Of a DNA stretch of 64,000 bases, positions 42,401-52,884 are shown in pieces. This DNA is from Dromaius novaehollandiae. Its lineage: Eukaryota > Chordata > Aves > Casuariiformes > Dromaiidae. The stretch is taken from contig NC_088098.1 of assembly GCF_036370855.1 (NCBI RefSeq), positions 35,777,981 to 35,841,980 of the forward strand. The letters run 5' to 3'. Numbering within the stretch: position 1 is the first letter of the stretch; every line of letters begins with the position of its first letter. Below the pieces are notes generated by a model. The model was given only the letters and a program-made list of their open reading frames with translations. It was not told the DNA's origin and did not search any database. A program made the position numbers and the translations under genes.

Positions 42401-45400
42401 CAGTATAAGAAAAGAAGCTTTTTGTCGAGGGTAAAGCTGCTGCCTCAGCAGCATCAAGCTATACTTCAATCTGTAGCTATATTATTTAGCCTGTGTATGG
42501 GGAGGAGAATAAAAAACAAAGCAGAAGTTGTTCAAATATGTAATGAAGTACAGCTGTGTGTAGTTCTCTAAAACAACATTAGACAAGCAGAACTCTTAAT
42601 CAAATCTTAGTATTATTTGAGTCTGGAGCACCCTATGCTTTCATTTTTGAGAGTTTGACGCACAACTTGATTCTTAAAACCTAATTTAACTTCCGTTACA
42701 AAAAGAAACTCTGGAATGGTACTCGACTTCCTTTTTTCTTTTTTTCTTTATATTCTTCTCAATCTGAAAGTAACAGCAGTGGTATGTTTTGTATTCTTAT
42801 TTTGTTCGCAGTGTTGCAATATTTGGGCTTCAAATATAAATATTTTCAGAGTTTAAAAAAGGAAGGGTAAAACAAACATCTTCAGAATTTTGAATCATGA
42901 AGCAGAGGGTGAATGGAGAGAGGAATGCCTTCATAATTCCACTGTACGCAATAAAAGAAAACACTTTAATCAGTACTCAATCACTTCAGCCTCAAGAAGT
43001 ATTAGTTGTGTGTAACAGTAAGCTCTACAGCTTCAATGTTTTCAAGAAGGTTCACTGCCACCAGTTTTTTTTTTCCTTCAGGATTGTGGCTGGAGTGGGC
43101 TATCTCATTTGAAAGATATTCTAATTCATGAAAGTGTTTTGGGGATTCTTTTTGGCTACCATAAACTTTTGGGATGTTTTCTCCGATCTTGGATTCAGAC
43201 TGCAATTATAGTGCAAATTCTAGTTCCTCCTTTCACCAGTGTACTTCATCTTTTCATAATATGTGATATTTTTACCTTCTAGATCTAGCAGGGAGGATTT
43301 AGTAACTTCAGTCACATTCTGAGTATAAAAATTGACATCTGAAATCCCAACTCTACTAAGTGGGGCTCACTGCCTGTGAAGTGCCAAATAAAGCAAAGTC
43401 CCTTGGCACTGCTGTCATGATTTTCGGACACAAGTAAAATGACACTTGTCTATTTTTTTTTTGCCTTTTTAATAAAGTTTTATTCAGCTGAGCTCCATTT
43501 TTAGGAGTAGGTACAGGAGTCAAAATTCATTTAGGGTGAGTCTGCCAGACTGCCATCGTTGAGAGTCAACATTGGCATTTTAATACGAGCAAGCATATGC
43601 ACACTTTCAACCTTGGGGGGGGGGGGGGGGGAAGAGTTTATGCTTTGACACTTCCAGGAATGTTTGAACTAGTAGAAGATAGGCTAAAACATGAGATTTC
43701 TTTCATTCTCATAAGATGAAACAAGACATAATGTAGGTTCCATGGTTTTCTTTGTACTTAAGAAAGCTCAGGTAATGTACACTTGTTGCTGTCATACTTT
43801 ACACAAATTTTCTTATGCTATTAACTTTTGATAGTTATGAGTTAAGGCTGTTGAATTTTGTATATGCAAATGTCATGTTTGCAGCTTGGCAATACATTGT
43901 GGTAATTTATTTTGATGAACTGACTATATCGAAACATACTTTGTAAAGGGTAATTTGAGTTTGAAGTTAGTCTACTTTAGTATATCTGGTAAACCCTATT
44001 AATTTTTTTTATAAAGCTAGTATTCTAATACCCTTATGGCAGTAGGGCAGAGAGGACACTTGAGTGTTGGTGATAAACCTGGTATGATTTGGTTAGCAGT
44101 GCTGGCTACTGAGTTTTCTTCTCTAGTCCTCCCTTTAACTGTGGAGCATTACCACCCGTCTTGAGATTCGGACTACATGGCTGCAGTTAGGATCAGTTTT
44201 GATGTAAATATGTGAAATTCGAGGTGGATTTATACATTTTAGTATTGAATAATATAATACATAATATTAAAAATAGTACTTAAATTCAGGGTCTTCTGTA
44301 TATGTCAGGCTAAAGGAACATTATATGTAAGAATAGACTGGTAAATTCACATTCACTTCTCCTCCTTGGGACTGTGAGATACTTGCATGAAAGACTTTGT
44401 TTTGGTTTATTTTCTCCCTGTCTTCTTTCTTTTCCTCCTGTTGCATAAACATGAAGCATGACGTTAGTCCCTCAATTTGGGGGAGGTATTATTCTTTCTG
44501 GAGCCAAGTTGAAAATTAAGGTGGTTCCCCCAGCTTGCATTAAAGAAGTTATATAACTAAGATAAGTTTCCGTAAGGCCTCCAAATCTTTTATTTTATTT
44601 TACTGTTTTAAAACAAAAAAAAAAAAACCCTGCACCCTTCAGCCTGAGTCTTGCTGCTTTTGCTTTGTTCTCATCACTCAGGTTTTGTGTTGCTTTGCTT
44701 CCTTTATGTGTTGCCTCAGGTTTGCTCATCCCCTCCTCTCGTCCCTTCTGTCTTGAGAAGGGCCAGCCTGAGCATTTGGGCTGGTGGCGATGCAGAGAAT
44801 TGGACCGCGTATGAATTTGTGCTCCGCTCTGTTTGGGTCTCCCAGTGCAGTGTGGACACAGTAATGCTACCCTGTCCTGTGAAGAGCTCTTGAGAAGTAA
44901 AATGTATCAAACATCTAGTAGTATTGAACTGGGATAATAGTTCCTTAATATTCTGCAGGTCTTCCACTGTAACAAAGGTTGTTGCCTGACATGATAGTCT
45001 ACGTGATTCAACAACTTCGGTCAGTCTTGCATTTTTTTTCTACCCCCATCCAAAACTCCAGTTCCTAGGAGACCCCTTACTCTCCAAGGGGCTGCAGACT
45101 GCCTCTGTCCCTGGACGGCTGACCTTTGTCCAGACCGTCAGCTTCCCCCTTCCTGGGGGCCTCCGGAGGTTAGGCTCTCCAGCAGCTTTGGGGAGAAACC
45201 AAGGCTGGCCCCTGCATTTTATAAGCTTAACAGCACAAGCTATGGGGCTGCAGGGGCTGTCTTAACAGGCCTGCTGCCTTTTGCAGCTCTTGTTTTTGGA
45301 CACATCACTTGCTAATTTCTGTATGAGGAATTTTACTCTATGAGGAATTTAGATGCTTGACTGATTTGTTGAAAATCCCTTGTAATTGTAGCTCCACATG

Positions 45401-45885
45401 CAGCTGAGCGCTCACAAGGGTTTGGGGGCATTTGCCTGTCCACACTACCCTGTCTAGAGCACAGTTAAATGAACTATTGCCAGCAGCATCCAGGTGTTTG
45501 TACTACTGTAGTCTGAAAAATTGTCTTTAAAAGGTTTGTGAAACCACGTCGAGGAGGAGATGCAATTATGGACAGCTGACCTCAAAGCTTTGCTGACTTA
45601 TCCACAGCCCGACGATTTGGATGATGCCTAAAGGCAGATACTTCATTGCCTCTTAGGGGTGGTGTTAATAGTCCGAGTTAGATGGGGAGAGGAACAGGAA
45701 ACAGGCAGCTGTGGGCAAAGGAGTGCAGTCACCACTTAGGCCTTCTAAAATAACGCAAAGCCTGGCAGAAAAACGTTATTTTATGAATATCTCATTAGCC
45801 TGGCCCTGTGGAATGGGATAACTTAAGCAGCATTTGAAACGTTTGATTTGTTCATATTTTTATTTATTTTTCCCCCTCCTCGCTT
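39441..45885. other. Intergenic region between RAP1B and NUP107
   Basis: About 6.4 kb with no convincing exon or RNA gene. It contains G17 at 43615-43631, a short A run near 44616-44628, and further AATAAA hexamers near 42951, 43386 and 43472 that could serve an extended RAP1B 3' UTR. From about 44.65 to 45.3 kb GC content is moderately higher, with no recognisable element. The frame at 44651-44893 has no family resemblance. Confidence 0.65.
43615..43631 (+). repeat. G17 homopolymer
   Basis: Seventeen consecutive guanines in the intergenic region. The tract is quadruplex-capable and error-prone in sequencing. Confidence 0.9.
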
Positions 45886-46040
45886 AATCCAGGATCCCGC
45901 GGCCGCAGGGCTGGCGGCAAGGCGGCCTCCCTGCAGCTAGGGGCAGTCCCTGCGGCGGGCGGCGCTGGGCCCGGCCCCACCGAGCTGCGCCTCGCCGGCC
46001 CGGCCGGCCGCCTCCCGCCGCCAGCACGGCCGCTGCCCCG

Positions 46041-46052
46041 TGCGCATGCGCA
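46041..46052. promoter_or_regulatory. NRF1 palindromic site
   Basis: TGCGCATGCGCA is an exact, fully palindromic NRF1 consensus about 100 bp upstream of the NUP107 ATG. Confidence 0.75.
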
Positions 46053-46076
46053 ACCCGCCGGCGCCGCTTGGCTGGG

Positions 46077-46102
46077 GCGGAAGTGCCGCTTTTACCTTCC
46101 GG
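46077..46102. promoter_or_regulatory. Paired ETS/GABP-type sites
   Basis: GCGGAAGTG at 46077-46085 (plus strand) and CCTTCCGG at 46095-46102 (core GGAA on the minus strand) lie about 10 bp apart, 50-70 bp upstream of the NUP107 ATG. ETS-family pairs at this distance often sit at the start of TATA-less genes. Confidence 0.6.
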
Positions 46103-46147
46103 GCCGGGGCGGCGGGAGCGCGGGGTCGGCTCGCGCCGGCGGCCGTC

Positions 46148-46155
46148 ATGGAGAG
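46148..46155 (+). CDS. NUP107: NUP107 exon 1, coding part (Met-Glu and split Arg)
   Basis: Only eight coding bases: ATG, GAG and the first two bases of an Arg codon, before the donor GTGGGT. The start fits vertebrate Nup107, which I recall beginning Met-Asp-Arg, with the Arg codon completed by the first base of exon 2. The ATG is preceded by GCCGTC and followed by G. Read-through into the CpG island gives an Arg-rich artefact. Confidence 0.85.
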
Positions 46156-47672
46156 GTGGGTGGTGGCGCGGCTCCCGCCCCGGCCCTGGCGGCGGAGACG
46201 CGGCCTCTCTGTCGCGTCCGTGTCTGCCGGGCGTCCGGGGCGGCGTTGCCTCGCCGCGGGCCCTCTCTGCGGGATCGCGTGCGAGTGGGGCCGTGACCGT
46301 GGCCGCTCGGGGCCCTGGTAGTAAGGAGCTGCGGGAGCGGCTCGTCCCGCCCAGAAGCTTCAGTTAGGTAGTAAGAAAGCTGAAGACAAATTTGGGATTT
46401 TTCTTGTTTAAGGCTACAAAAGCAGCCTGCACTTAAGCAGTATCTCATACCCCCCTTAAACTATCGAGGGAAGCGCTCTGCTATATACCAGGCAAGATAG
46501 ATAGGATTTGTTCACAGTGTGGTAAGAAGTATACAAGGAAGGCTTGCAATACAGGGAAGGTTTTAATTTGGCAGAATAGGTATGTTGGAAATGCGTGTCC
46601 ATCTAGCTTCAGCTAGAGGGAGCGTAGTTATTGCTAACTAGTGGAACAGCTTTTTAGAGCTATAGAAGGCTTTTATATCAATTGGGAGTTTTAAATCCAG
46701 CTTTTTCTTTCTTTCTGAAGTGTATAGCTTAAACTGAAATTGTTACTTAGACAGAAACTATTGAGTGGGGCCTTCGCAAGGTGTTCTACAGACAGGTCTG
46801 CATAGACAACTGCAGCTCTGCTCTTTAAAAACCACTCATCACAGCTTTTCATCTGCATTGTAATTATTAACTAAATTCTTTCCATTCTATAATGTGTATG
46901 GGCTTTCTCAATCTGTAATAACTTTGTGCATCTAAAGAAAGAAGCGGCATCATCTTATTCTTTTGGTTTAAATTTTGAATTTCATGTTGTGGATCTTTCT
47001 TGCTTTTTTATTTTTATTTAAAGAAGGTGTCTGCTGTGGTGAAGGAGGAGCGAAGTATGGATTTTCAGACCAACTAATCTAACTTTCCTGAGCTGATGAG
47101 CAACACTAGATGTTCTGTATAAGAAACTGGATAGCTATACTAAAAGTAGCAATGACTTAATATAGCTTTGTTTTCAGTTTCTTGGTTGCGGACTTGCACA
47201 AAAAATATCTTAATCATCTTGAAAGATGGAAGAATCTGAAGCAACTTGTTTTTCCTAATGTCTCAGAGTTAATAGTGGAATAGTATTAGGCTATGTTTAC
47301 ATATGATTTGGATAAAGATTTACAGCAATTTTGTGCCTTTTGCACTACATATTCAGGACTAAAGGGTTAATTGTTTTGTGTCTTTAGTAGTCTCTTTCTC
47401 CAGCAGAATAAGAAACAAGTGCTCAATAAATTGTGTGTTTTGTGGCTTTTTTTCTTCTTGGAAAGGTTGCTACTGGGTAGGTATTGGCATTTGGAGGGTA
47501 TTGGTCTCTTTTTGAGAATGTTGTTTCCTTGTCAACTGGGCTTTTGAATCAGCATATGAAGTTACTAGTATTTGAAAGAAAGGATTAGCCAGAAGAAAGT
47601 AGCATCATGATCTTATTTTATGTTTTGCTTGGATCTCTTTGCTTACTTTGTGTCTATATTGCTGTTTTGTAG
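46156..47672 (+). other. NUP107: NUP107 intron 1
   Basis: About 1.5 kb. The first 175 bases are still within the CpG island and the rest is AT-rich. The acceptor ends GTTTTGTAG. Nothing else was recognised. Confidence 0.75.
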
Positions 47673-47758
47673 AAATGGTTTTGGAGACATGTCATCCCCC
47701 CGTGATACAGAGATGGCCAGACTTGGTCGAAAACAAAGCTCCCAGAAAAGAGTTTCTA
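47673..47758 (+). CDS. NUP107: NUP107 exon 2 (residues 3-31)
   Basis: Encodes the start of the disordered N-terminal tail: NGFGDMSSPRDTEMARLGRK then QSSQKRVS, with the last codon split. The GFG, SSP and RKQS-QKRV pattern matches the recalled human N-terminus. The SP dipeptide is a typical mitotic phosphorylation context in this region. The donor after 47758 is GTATCC, a modest match, but the phase fits exon 3. Confidence 0.85.
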
Positions 47759-48906
47759 GTATCCTTTTTCTGTATAGTATTTTTATTTTTTTATCTTCTT
47801 ATATTTAATTTTTGCTTGCCATGTTCACAATATACAGGTACACTGATTGACACGTGCAGTTGATTTTTGACTGTATTTGCATTGATTGTTTGGGTTGTGG
47901 GCTGAATACAGGTGCATGTGCATTACCTCCCTACTAAACCTATGCTGGCATATTTATGTAGCATGCTGTTTTACTGTTTTCATAGGTTTATGAACTCAGG
48001 TTGAGCTCAGCCTAGAGATCTATGTAAGCTAGAGCTGACTCTATCCTTGAGCTTTCTTCACTGCATTATATCTTAATTTTATGTTCTTATGCTCTTTAAC
48101 CTGTATTTTGTTTTATCTGTGTATTTTGTTTATTCAATGTGTCTTAGCTTCCTGTCCACCGTAATATCAAGAGAAGTGCACGTGCATAGATAAACATTTC
48201 TACAGAACTTTTTTTTAACTTATTTACAATAGTAAAAATTATTGTACAGTTTGACAGCTAGTGTAATGATATTTTTCTGATTATGACAGCAAGGAATCTA
48301 GTACAAGATATTGGCCATGATTATTGTTGTCCTTCAGGATCAGGATGTTCTTGGACACTGACATAACTTAGGACACTGGAACTTTTGCACTAGTTCTTAA
48401 TAACCACGGATAGGACATTGCCTCTTCCTCTCAGTTAACTAACTGCAAAGTAGAGCAACAGAGACCTTTTTGTTGAAGTCATCAGCATCCTGGAATAGAG
48501 AACAAGAGAGCTTTTTTTGTTGTTGTTTTTTATGTATGCAGTCTCAGATTTGCTGGTTATGAGTTATGTAGGATACAGCAGCTCCTTGCAAGGGGAGATA
48601 TTCTCCTTGAACCAAGGACCTATGAGAAGCAAGGTGTCCTAGACCTGTCATGCTCTTGTTTCTGAACTTTGCTTTGGTGTGTCCCCACTAGCGCTCCAGC
48701 TCTTAAGTTTCTGGTGAAATATTTCATGACCTAATCTGGGTTTATTGAATGGGACTTTCTGCTTTAGCCTTGCTAAGCTTGAAGGACAAGGTGTGTATTC
48801 CTTGTAATGTTTTTGCTACAACAAAGATTGTTTCTTTCCAAGTACTCATTCTGGGTAGAGCTGAAAGTGTGTTCAGGAGTGTTTCTTAACCTGTTTTATT
48901 AATCAG
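47759..48906 (+). other. NUP107: NUP107 intron 2
   Basis: About 1.15 kb, AT-rich, with acceptor TTTTATTAATCAG. No repeat or gene was recognised. Confidence 0.75.
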
Positions 48907-48996
48907 TTCTTACATCCCTGGATGGCACTACTGGAAACATGACGCCCAGAGGCCAGTTCATTTCCCGAACTCCTGGTTCGTTGCTTCGCCAGCCAT
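48907..48996 (+). CDS. NUP107: NUP107 exon 3 (residues 32-61)
   Basis: Ninety bases of N-terminal tail: LTSLDGTTGNMTPRGQFISR then TPGSLLRQP. The GN-TPR and RTP motifs correspond to human GNTTPR and RTPSS, and both TP sites fit proline-directed phosphorylation. The exon begins inside an Ile codon and ends after the first base of a Phe codon, before GTAAGA. Confidence 0.9.
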
Positions 48997-49089
48997 GTAA
49001 GATTTTCTTTTCTTCAATTTTTAGTTAAATGAATAATATGCTTGGACTTCATAATTGATAATAACTCATAACAAAAAAGGCATGGATAT

Positions 49090-49506
49090 ACTGGAGTGGG
49101 TGCAGTGAAGGGCCATGAAAATGATTAAGGGACTGCAGCATCTGGCATACAAGGAGAGGCTGAGGGAGCTGGGATTGTTCAGCCTGAAGCCTTATCTTAT
49201 CCGCTGAAGGGAGGCAGTAAAAAAGATAGATCCAGACTCTTCTCAGTCGCCCCCAGTAGAAAGACAGTGGGCACGAACTACGATACAGGTAATTCTGTTT
49301 AAACATAAGAAAAAACTTCTTTACTGTAAGGACAATTGAATACTGGAACAGGTTGCCCAGGCAGGTTGTGGAGTCTCCATCCTTGGAGATACTCAAATCC
49401 AACTGGAGAAGGTCCTGAGCAACCTGCTCTGATTGACCCTGTTTTGAGCAAGGGGGTTGGACTAGCCAATCTCCAGAAGTCCCCTCCGACCTCAACTATT
49501 TTGTGG
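49090..49506 (+). mobile_element. CR1-type LINE, 3'-end fragment
   Basis: The sequence matches the 3' end of avian CR1 elements: GAGAGGCTGAGGGAGCTGGG near 49154, ACTGGAACAGGTTGCCCAG near 49341, GTTGTGGAGTCTCC near 49365, GGGGTTGGACTAG near 49454, and the terminal CCTCAACTATTTTGTG. It is 5'-truncated, as most CR1 copies are, and has lost some internal sequence near 49190-49210. It holds no functional ORF. The 148-codon frame on the opposite strand is an antisense artefact. This is the clearest sign that the genome is avian or at least sauropsid. Confidence 0.93.
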
Positions 49507-49739
49507 TGAACAAAACACCTAGTAACAGTCAGCATACATGTTCATATATTACATATGCATGCTGTTGCTTAATGCCACTGAATTTTTGCCTTTCAATTTT
49601 TAGAATGCATTTGAGCTTCATTTTCTTTTGTTTGGCACAAGAGTACGTGAAATACCATTTCAGTTTCTCACAAATGCCCTGTCGAAACTGAGTGATTCTT
49701 GCTTTGCTAGTGAATGGATTAGTTTGTGCCATTTCCCTT

Positions 49740-50990
49740 GCCTTCGCAGCCACCTTTTGTTTTTACAATAGCTTTTAATTCTTCAAGATTCACTGTTTTG
49801 TAATGTCACTACAGGTACTTTCCCATCTTCATTCTTTTTGTGGCAGGTTAATTCTGTTGACTCAGCCTTCTACCAGGTGTATTTATTGGTTGCATCAGGT
49901 CCTTCAGACCTACCTCTCTTAGGAGGAGAAAAAATTACAAGATGCACTTCATGAAAAGGCTGTGGAACCACACGTGGGTGGCTAGGGGCGGATTGCCCTG
50001 AAATCTGACCATCTCAGCGCCACTGTTTGGCTTTAGTTGACGTGTACTGGGAGTGTGTTAGTTGTTCTTGAACTTGTGCTGGTGCAAAGAGATAAGTTTC
50101 TCTTCCAGAGAAATTGATTCTTCCTGATGTCTCATCGTTCCTGCCTGGCAAGTTCTGTGTAGCCCCTGTGTGTCCTCATTTATTGTAATATCTGGTGACT
50201 TCAGTTCTGCTGTCCGGCAGCAAAGATGAATGCTGTTAGCATCAGCCTTCTTCACCGCTACAGGCTTCTTGTGTGTCAGCATTGACAGCTCTGACAATGA
50301 AACTGCAAGTTGTTCTTTGTGTTGACTTGACGTTAAACATGGGAAAAGATCTCCAGTCCTCTTAGTACCTCCCTAACTAGCTATGACTGAAGCAAAGACA
50401 TGCCCATTCTTCGAACTTTGAGGCTCTGTGTTATTCCCTCTTTGCCACAGTCAGCATGGCTCCTGATATGACTGTCACTGTCTTGATACAACCAGTTCTT
50501 TTACATGGCTCCTCAGGCTGTTTGTGTTGATAAGAGATCCAAAGGAACTACTCTTGAAGCAGATTCTATGGTCTTTGGGCTGTGTGAATGTCTTTGATGT
50601 TGGAGTTTCCCTTTTGTCGTAGGATGGTGAATCTGTCATCTTTCCAAGCAGCATCTCCATTTTTAACATCTGCCAAATATCCCTGGAAGCACTAGCCACT
50701 GTGTCATTGTGCAGGAGTATCTAGAACAGATGCGGTGCTTGGTAGAGCAGATCTGTGGTTTGTCATTTGCTTTAAGGGTTTGGAGGTCAGGTTCCGAGAG
50801 TGACTGGAGATATAATGCTGTGCATACTCATGATGTGAATGTACCAAGGAGCTCTTAAATAACTGAAGGTATTTGAGATACTCTGTCCATATATACATTC
50901 ACATCCAGCTTGGTGTACCCTGTGCTTCAGACTTATACCTGGAATGCTGCTGCACTTGAGGAAGAACTGAAATGACAGTGGATGCAACCT
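49740..50990 (-). other. Unidentified block with minus-strand open frames
   Basis: Between the CR1 fragment and exon 4, successive minus-strand frames (50987-50787, 50898-50704, 50699-50475 and 50297-50058) follow one another with shifts and stops. The translations look less AT-driven than neighbouring intron sequence. This could be a decayed retrocopy or an old interspersed element. I do not recognise the parent, and no poly(A) tail or target-site duplication was found. Chance is a real alternative. Confidence 0.3.
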
Positions 50991-51394
50991 GTCTTTATAT
51001 AAATACCCTAGTTGGAAAATCAGGGCATGAGTATGCTGCAGACTTGGTTAATAGGGTGTTTGTATACCCCTAGCATAAATAGATTTGTAGACTATGAAGT
51101 TACATTATTGCTAATGAAGGTCCTTATTTCTAATTGTTGCTGGTGTTAAGGCTTTTTTTTTCCCCTTCTAATTAGCACTTGTGGGTTTGGTACAAGCCTT
51201 GGGATGGAACAAAATAATGACAGACAGGAACAGGTTACTTCCCCATCAGATTGGTTCATCTGTTTCTTCTGCGACTATGAGCAAGATTTCATAAATGCTT
51301 CAATTTCAGTTAAAAGATTTCTTTTGGAACGCCTTGATAGAGCACAGTTGCCTTAAGTACATTTTCTTTTCAGAACAAGGTCTCTCTCTTTCAG

Positions 51395-51510
51395 TTACTG
51401 CACTAACTCGAAGCTCCACAAAGCTGCCAGATATGTCTGCCATCTTGGGAACAGGAGGGAAATCCCCTCAAATTCTACAGACTCCTGGACTTTTTGGCAA
51501 TCTGTCAATG
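51395..51510 (+). CDS. NUP107: NUP107 exon 4 (residues 62-100)
   Basis: Encodes FTALTRSSTKLPDMSAILGT then GGKSPQILQTPGLFGNLSM. The ILGTGGKSP and FGNLSM blocks match recalled vertebrate Nup107 almost exactly. The exon completes the split Phe codon and ends in phase 0 at ATG before GTAAGA. An in-frame GTTAGA three codons downstream is a possible alternative donor. Confidence 0.93.
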
Positions 51511-51845
51511 GTAAGATGGTTAGAGCATGTTTTTCTCTCTTGGTCATGTAAAATTTATAAGAACTTACAAGTTTACAATGTTTCAGTGTTGTTTGCACCA
51601 AAGAGAAACTGTGGGTGGTTCAGGCTTGCTATATTACTGTAGCATTCTCCCTGTTCTCTTCAAGATGATGCAGTGAGGTATAAATAGACTTTTAAGGACT
51701 TCTTAAATATACCATATATGTTAAGCTAGTCCTGTCACATCAGACTGTGACTGCAAAAATCTTGACTTTGCTTATTTACAGATTCCTCAAACACAGAAGT
51801 GTTTTATATCATCAAATTAAATTTTTAGAATTTCTCTCATTTTAG

Positions 51846-51933
51846 CACTCTCCAGTACTAGGCTTCAGGTCAAAATATGAACTTCAAAGATCAAGCTCCT
51901 CTGTTGGCTTTTCAGATGGCATGAATTCTTAGT
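51846..51933 (+). other. NUP107: Candidate cassette exon A in NUP107 intron 4
   Basis: It follows a pyrimidine-rich acceptor (TTTCTCTCATTTTAG). In the phase of exon 4 it reads 28 codons, HSPVLGFRSKYELQRSSSSV then GFSDGMNS, and then TAG at 51930-51932. A possible donor GTAACA follows at 51934. Inclusion would truncate Nup107 after about 128 residues. It may be a poison exon, a decayed exon or chance. Confidence 0.3.
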
Positions 51934-52820
51934 GTAACATCTTTGGAAAAACATTGATTAGAGGAATCATCAGGAGGGCCTTCTAAAATGTTGTATCTCC
52001 ATTTATTTTTAAACTGACTCAGAATGAGTAAAGATGTCGTTTTTGTGCCTGCATTCTAATTCATTCTCCCTTCTGCTTGTTCCTATATTTTTTTTACGGC
52101 CTATTAGTTTCTTTAAATTGTAAGGCTTTGGGACCTAGAGATGCATGAACACCACGTATACAGCTCTTAGTAGTGGGGCTTTTCTTCCGATTCAGAGCCT
52201 CTTGGTATTTTGTAACTAGTGTTTTGTGAGTGGTGTTTGTATTAGCTTAGCGTTTAGTGCTCTGATTTGGATACGAAGAATCGTGTTTGGATTATCAGGG
52301 AGAAGCTGGGGACTAGACAACCATTTTCACAGGAGGGTGATGGAAAAAGGACTTAAAATTATGCCTATAGAAGTTTACCTGCTGGTAGATAAGAACACTC
52401 ATCAGAGCTTTTTGTATTTCCCACAGAGACCTGATGCTATTTTACTGGAATTGAGTTTCTCGTTACTTTTACCCTTCTGTTCTGAGCAGTTCAGAGTGCT
52501 ACAGCATTCTGTTCTAGTTGGCTAGGGGGCAATAAAGGCAGAGAAAAATCACGCAAGGGGAATACTGTGGGTAGAAACTGTGTCATAAAAGGAAAAATAA
52601 TAGGTGTATGTCTGCAGTTTTGGGGTTGTGTTTAAGCCACTGCTACAGCAATGTTACTGAGTTCCCTGTTCTTACTGGTTTGGGCAGGACCGTCTTAACA
52701 GTCAGGAAAAAGAATGCACTAGTGGTACAATTCTAGGTCCTTCTATATGGTATTAATTGCTGCCATGGCAACAGCTATAGGAAGCTGACCTGTCTGTGCA
52801 ATCTCTCCTGTCTTGGCCAG

Positions 52821-52884
52821 TTTGCTGCTTTGATGTCAGATATGTTAGCAGATACCTCCCCTGAAATAGCCAAAGAAAGTATAG
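52821..52884 (+). other. NUP107: Candidate cassette exon B in NUP107 intron 4
   Basis: Sixty-four bases lie between a strong acceptor (CTCTCCTGTCTTGGCCAG) and a strong donor (ATAG before GTATGT). In the phase of exon 4 it is open and reads FAALMSDMLADTSPEIAKES then I. Its length (21 codons plus one base) would shift exon 5 into an early stop, so inclusion would make an NMD substrate. Confidence 0.35.

Larger units (their letters stand above)
45885..46330 (+). promoter_or_regulatory. NUP107: NUP107 CpG-island promoter
   Basis: About 450 bp of GC-rich, CpG-dense DNA surrounds the NUP107 start codon, with no TATA box. It holds a perfect NRF1 palindrome at 46041-46052 and two ETS-type cores in opposite orientation (46077-46085 and 46095-46102), a typical layout for a housekeeping gene. 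The start site probably lies between about 46060 and 46140, giving a very short 5' UTR. No divergent gene is visible on the minus strand to the left. Confidence 0.8.
48997..51394 (+). other. NUP107: NUP107 intron 3
   Basis: About 2.4 kb. It contains a 3' CR1 fragment at 49090-49506 and an unexplained 1.2-kb block with several minus-strand open frames at about 49740-50990. The acceptor is preceded by a long CT tract. Confidence 0.8.

Noticed and set aside
44651-44967. Possible exon in the moderately GC-rich intergenic stretch
   Set aside because: Overlapping frames occur on both strands without splice sites or resemblance to any known protein.
46040-46367. Overlapping frames of 93-100 codons around the NUP107 start
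   Set aside because: They read through the GC-rich promoter and the start of intron 1. The real coding part here is eight bases before a donor that fits exon 2.
49049-49495. 148-codon minus-strand frame in NUP107 intron 3
   Set aside because: It is antisense to the CR1 3'-end fragment and so is a repeat artefact.
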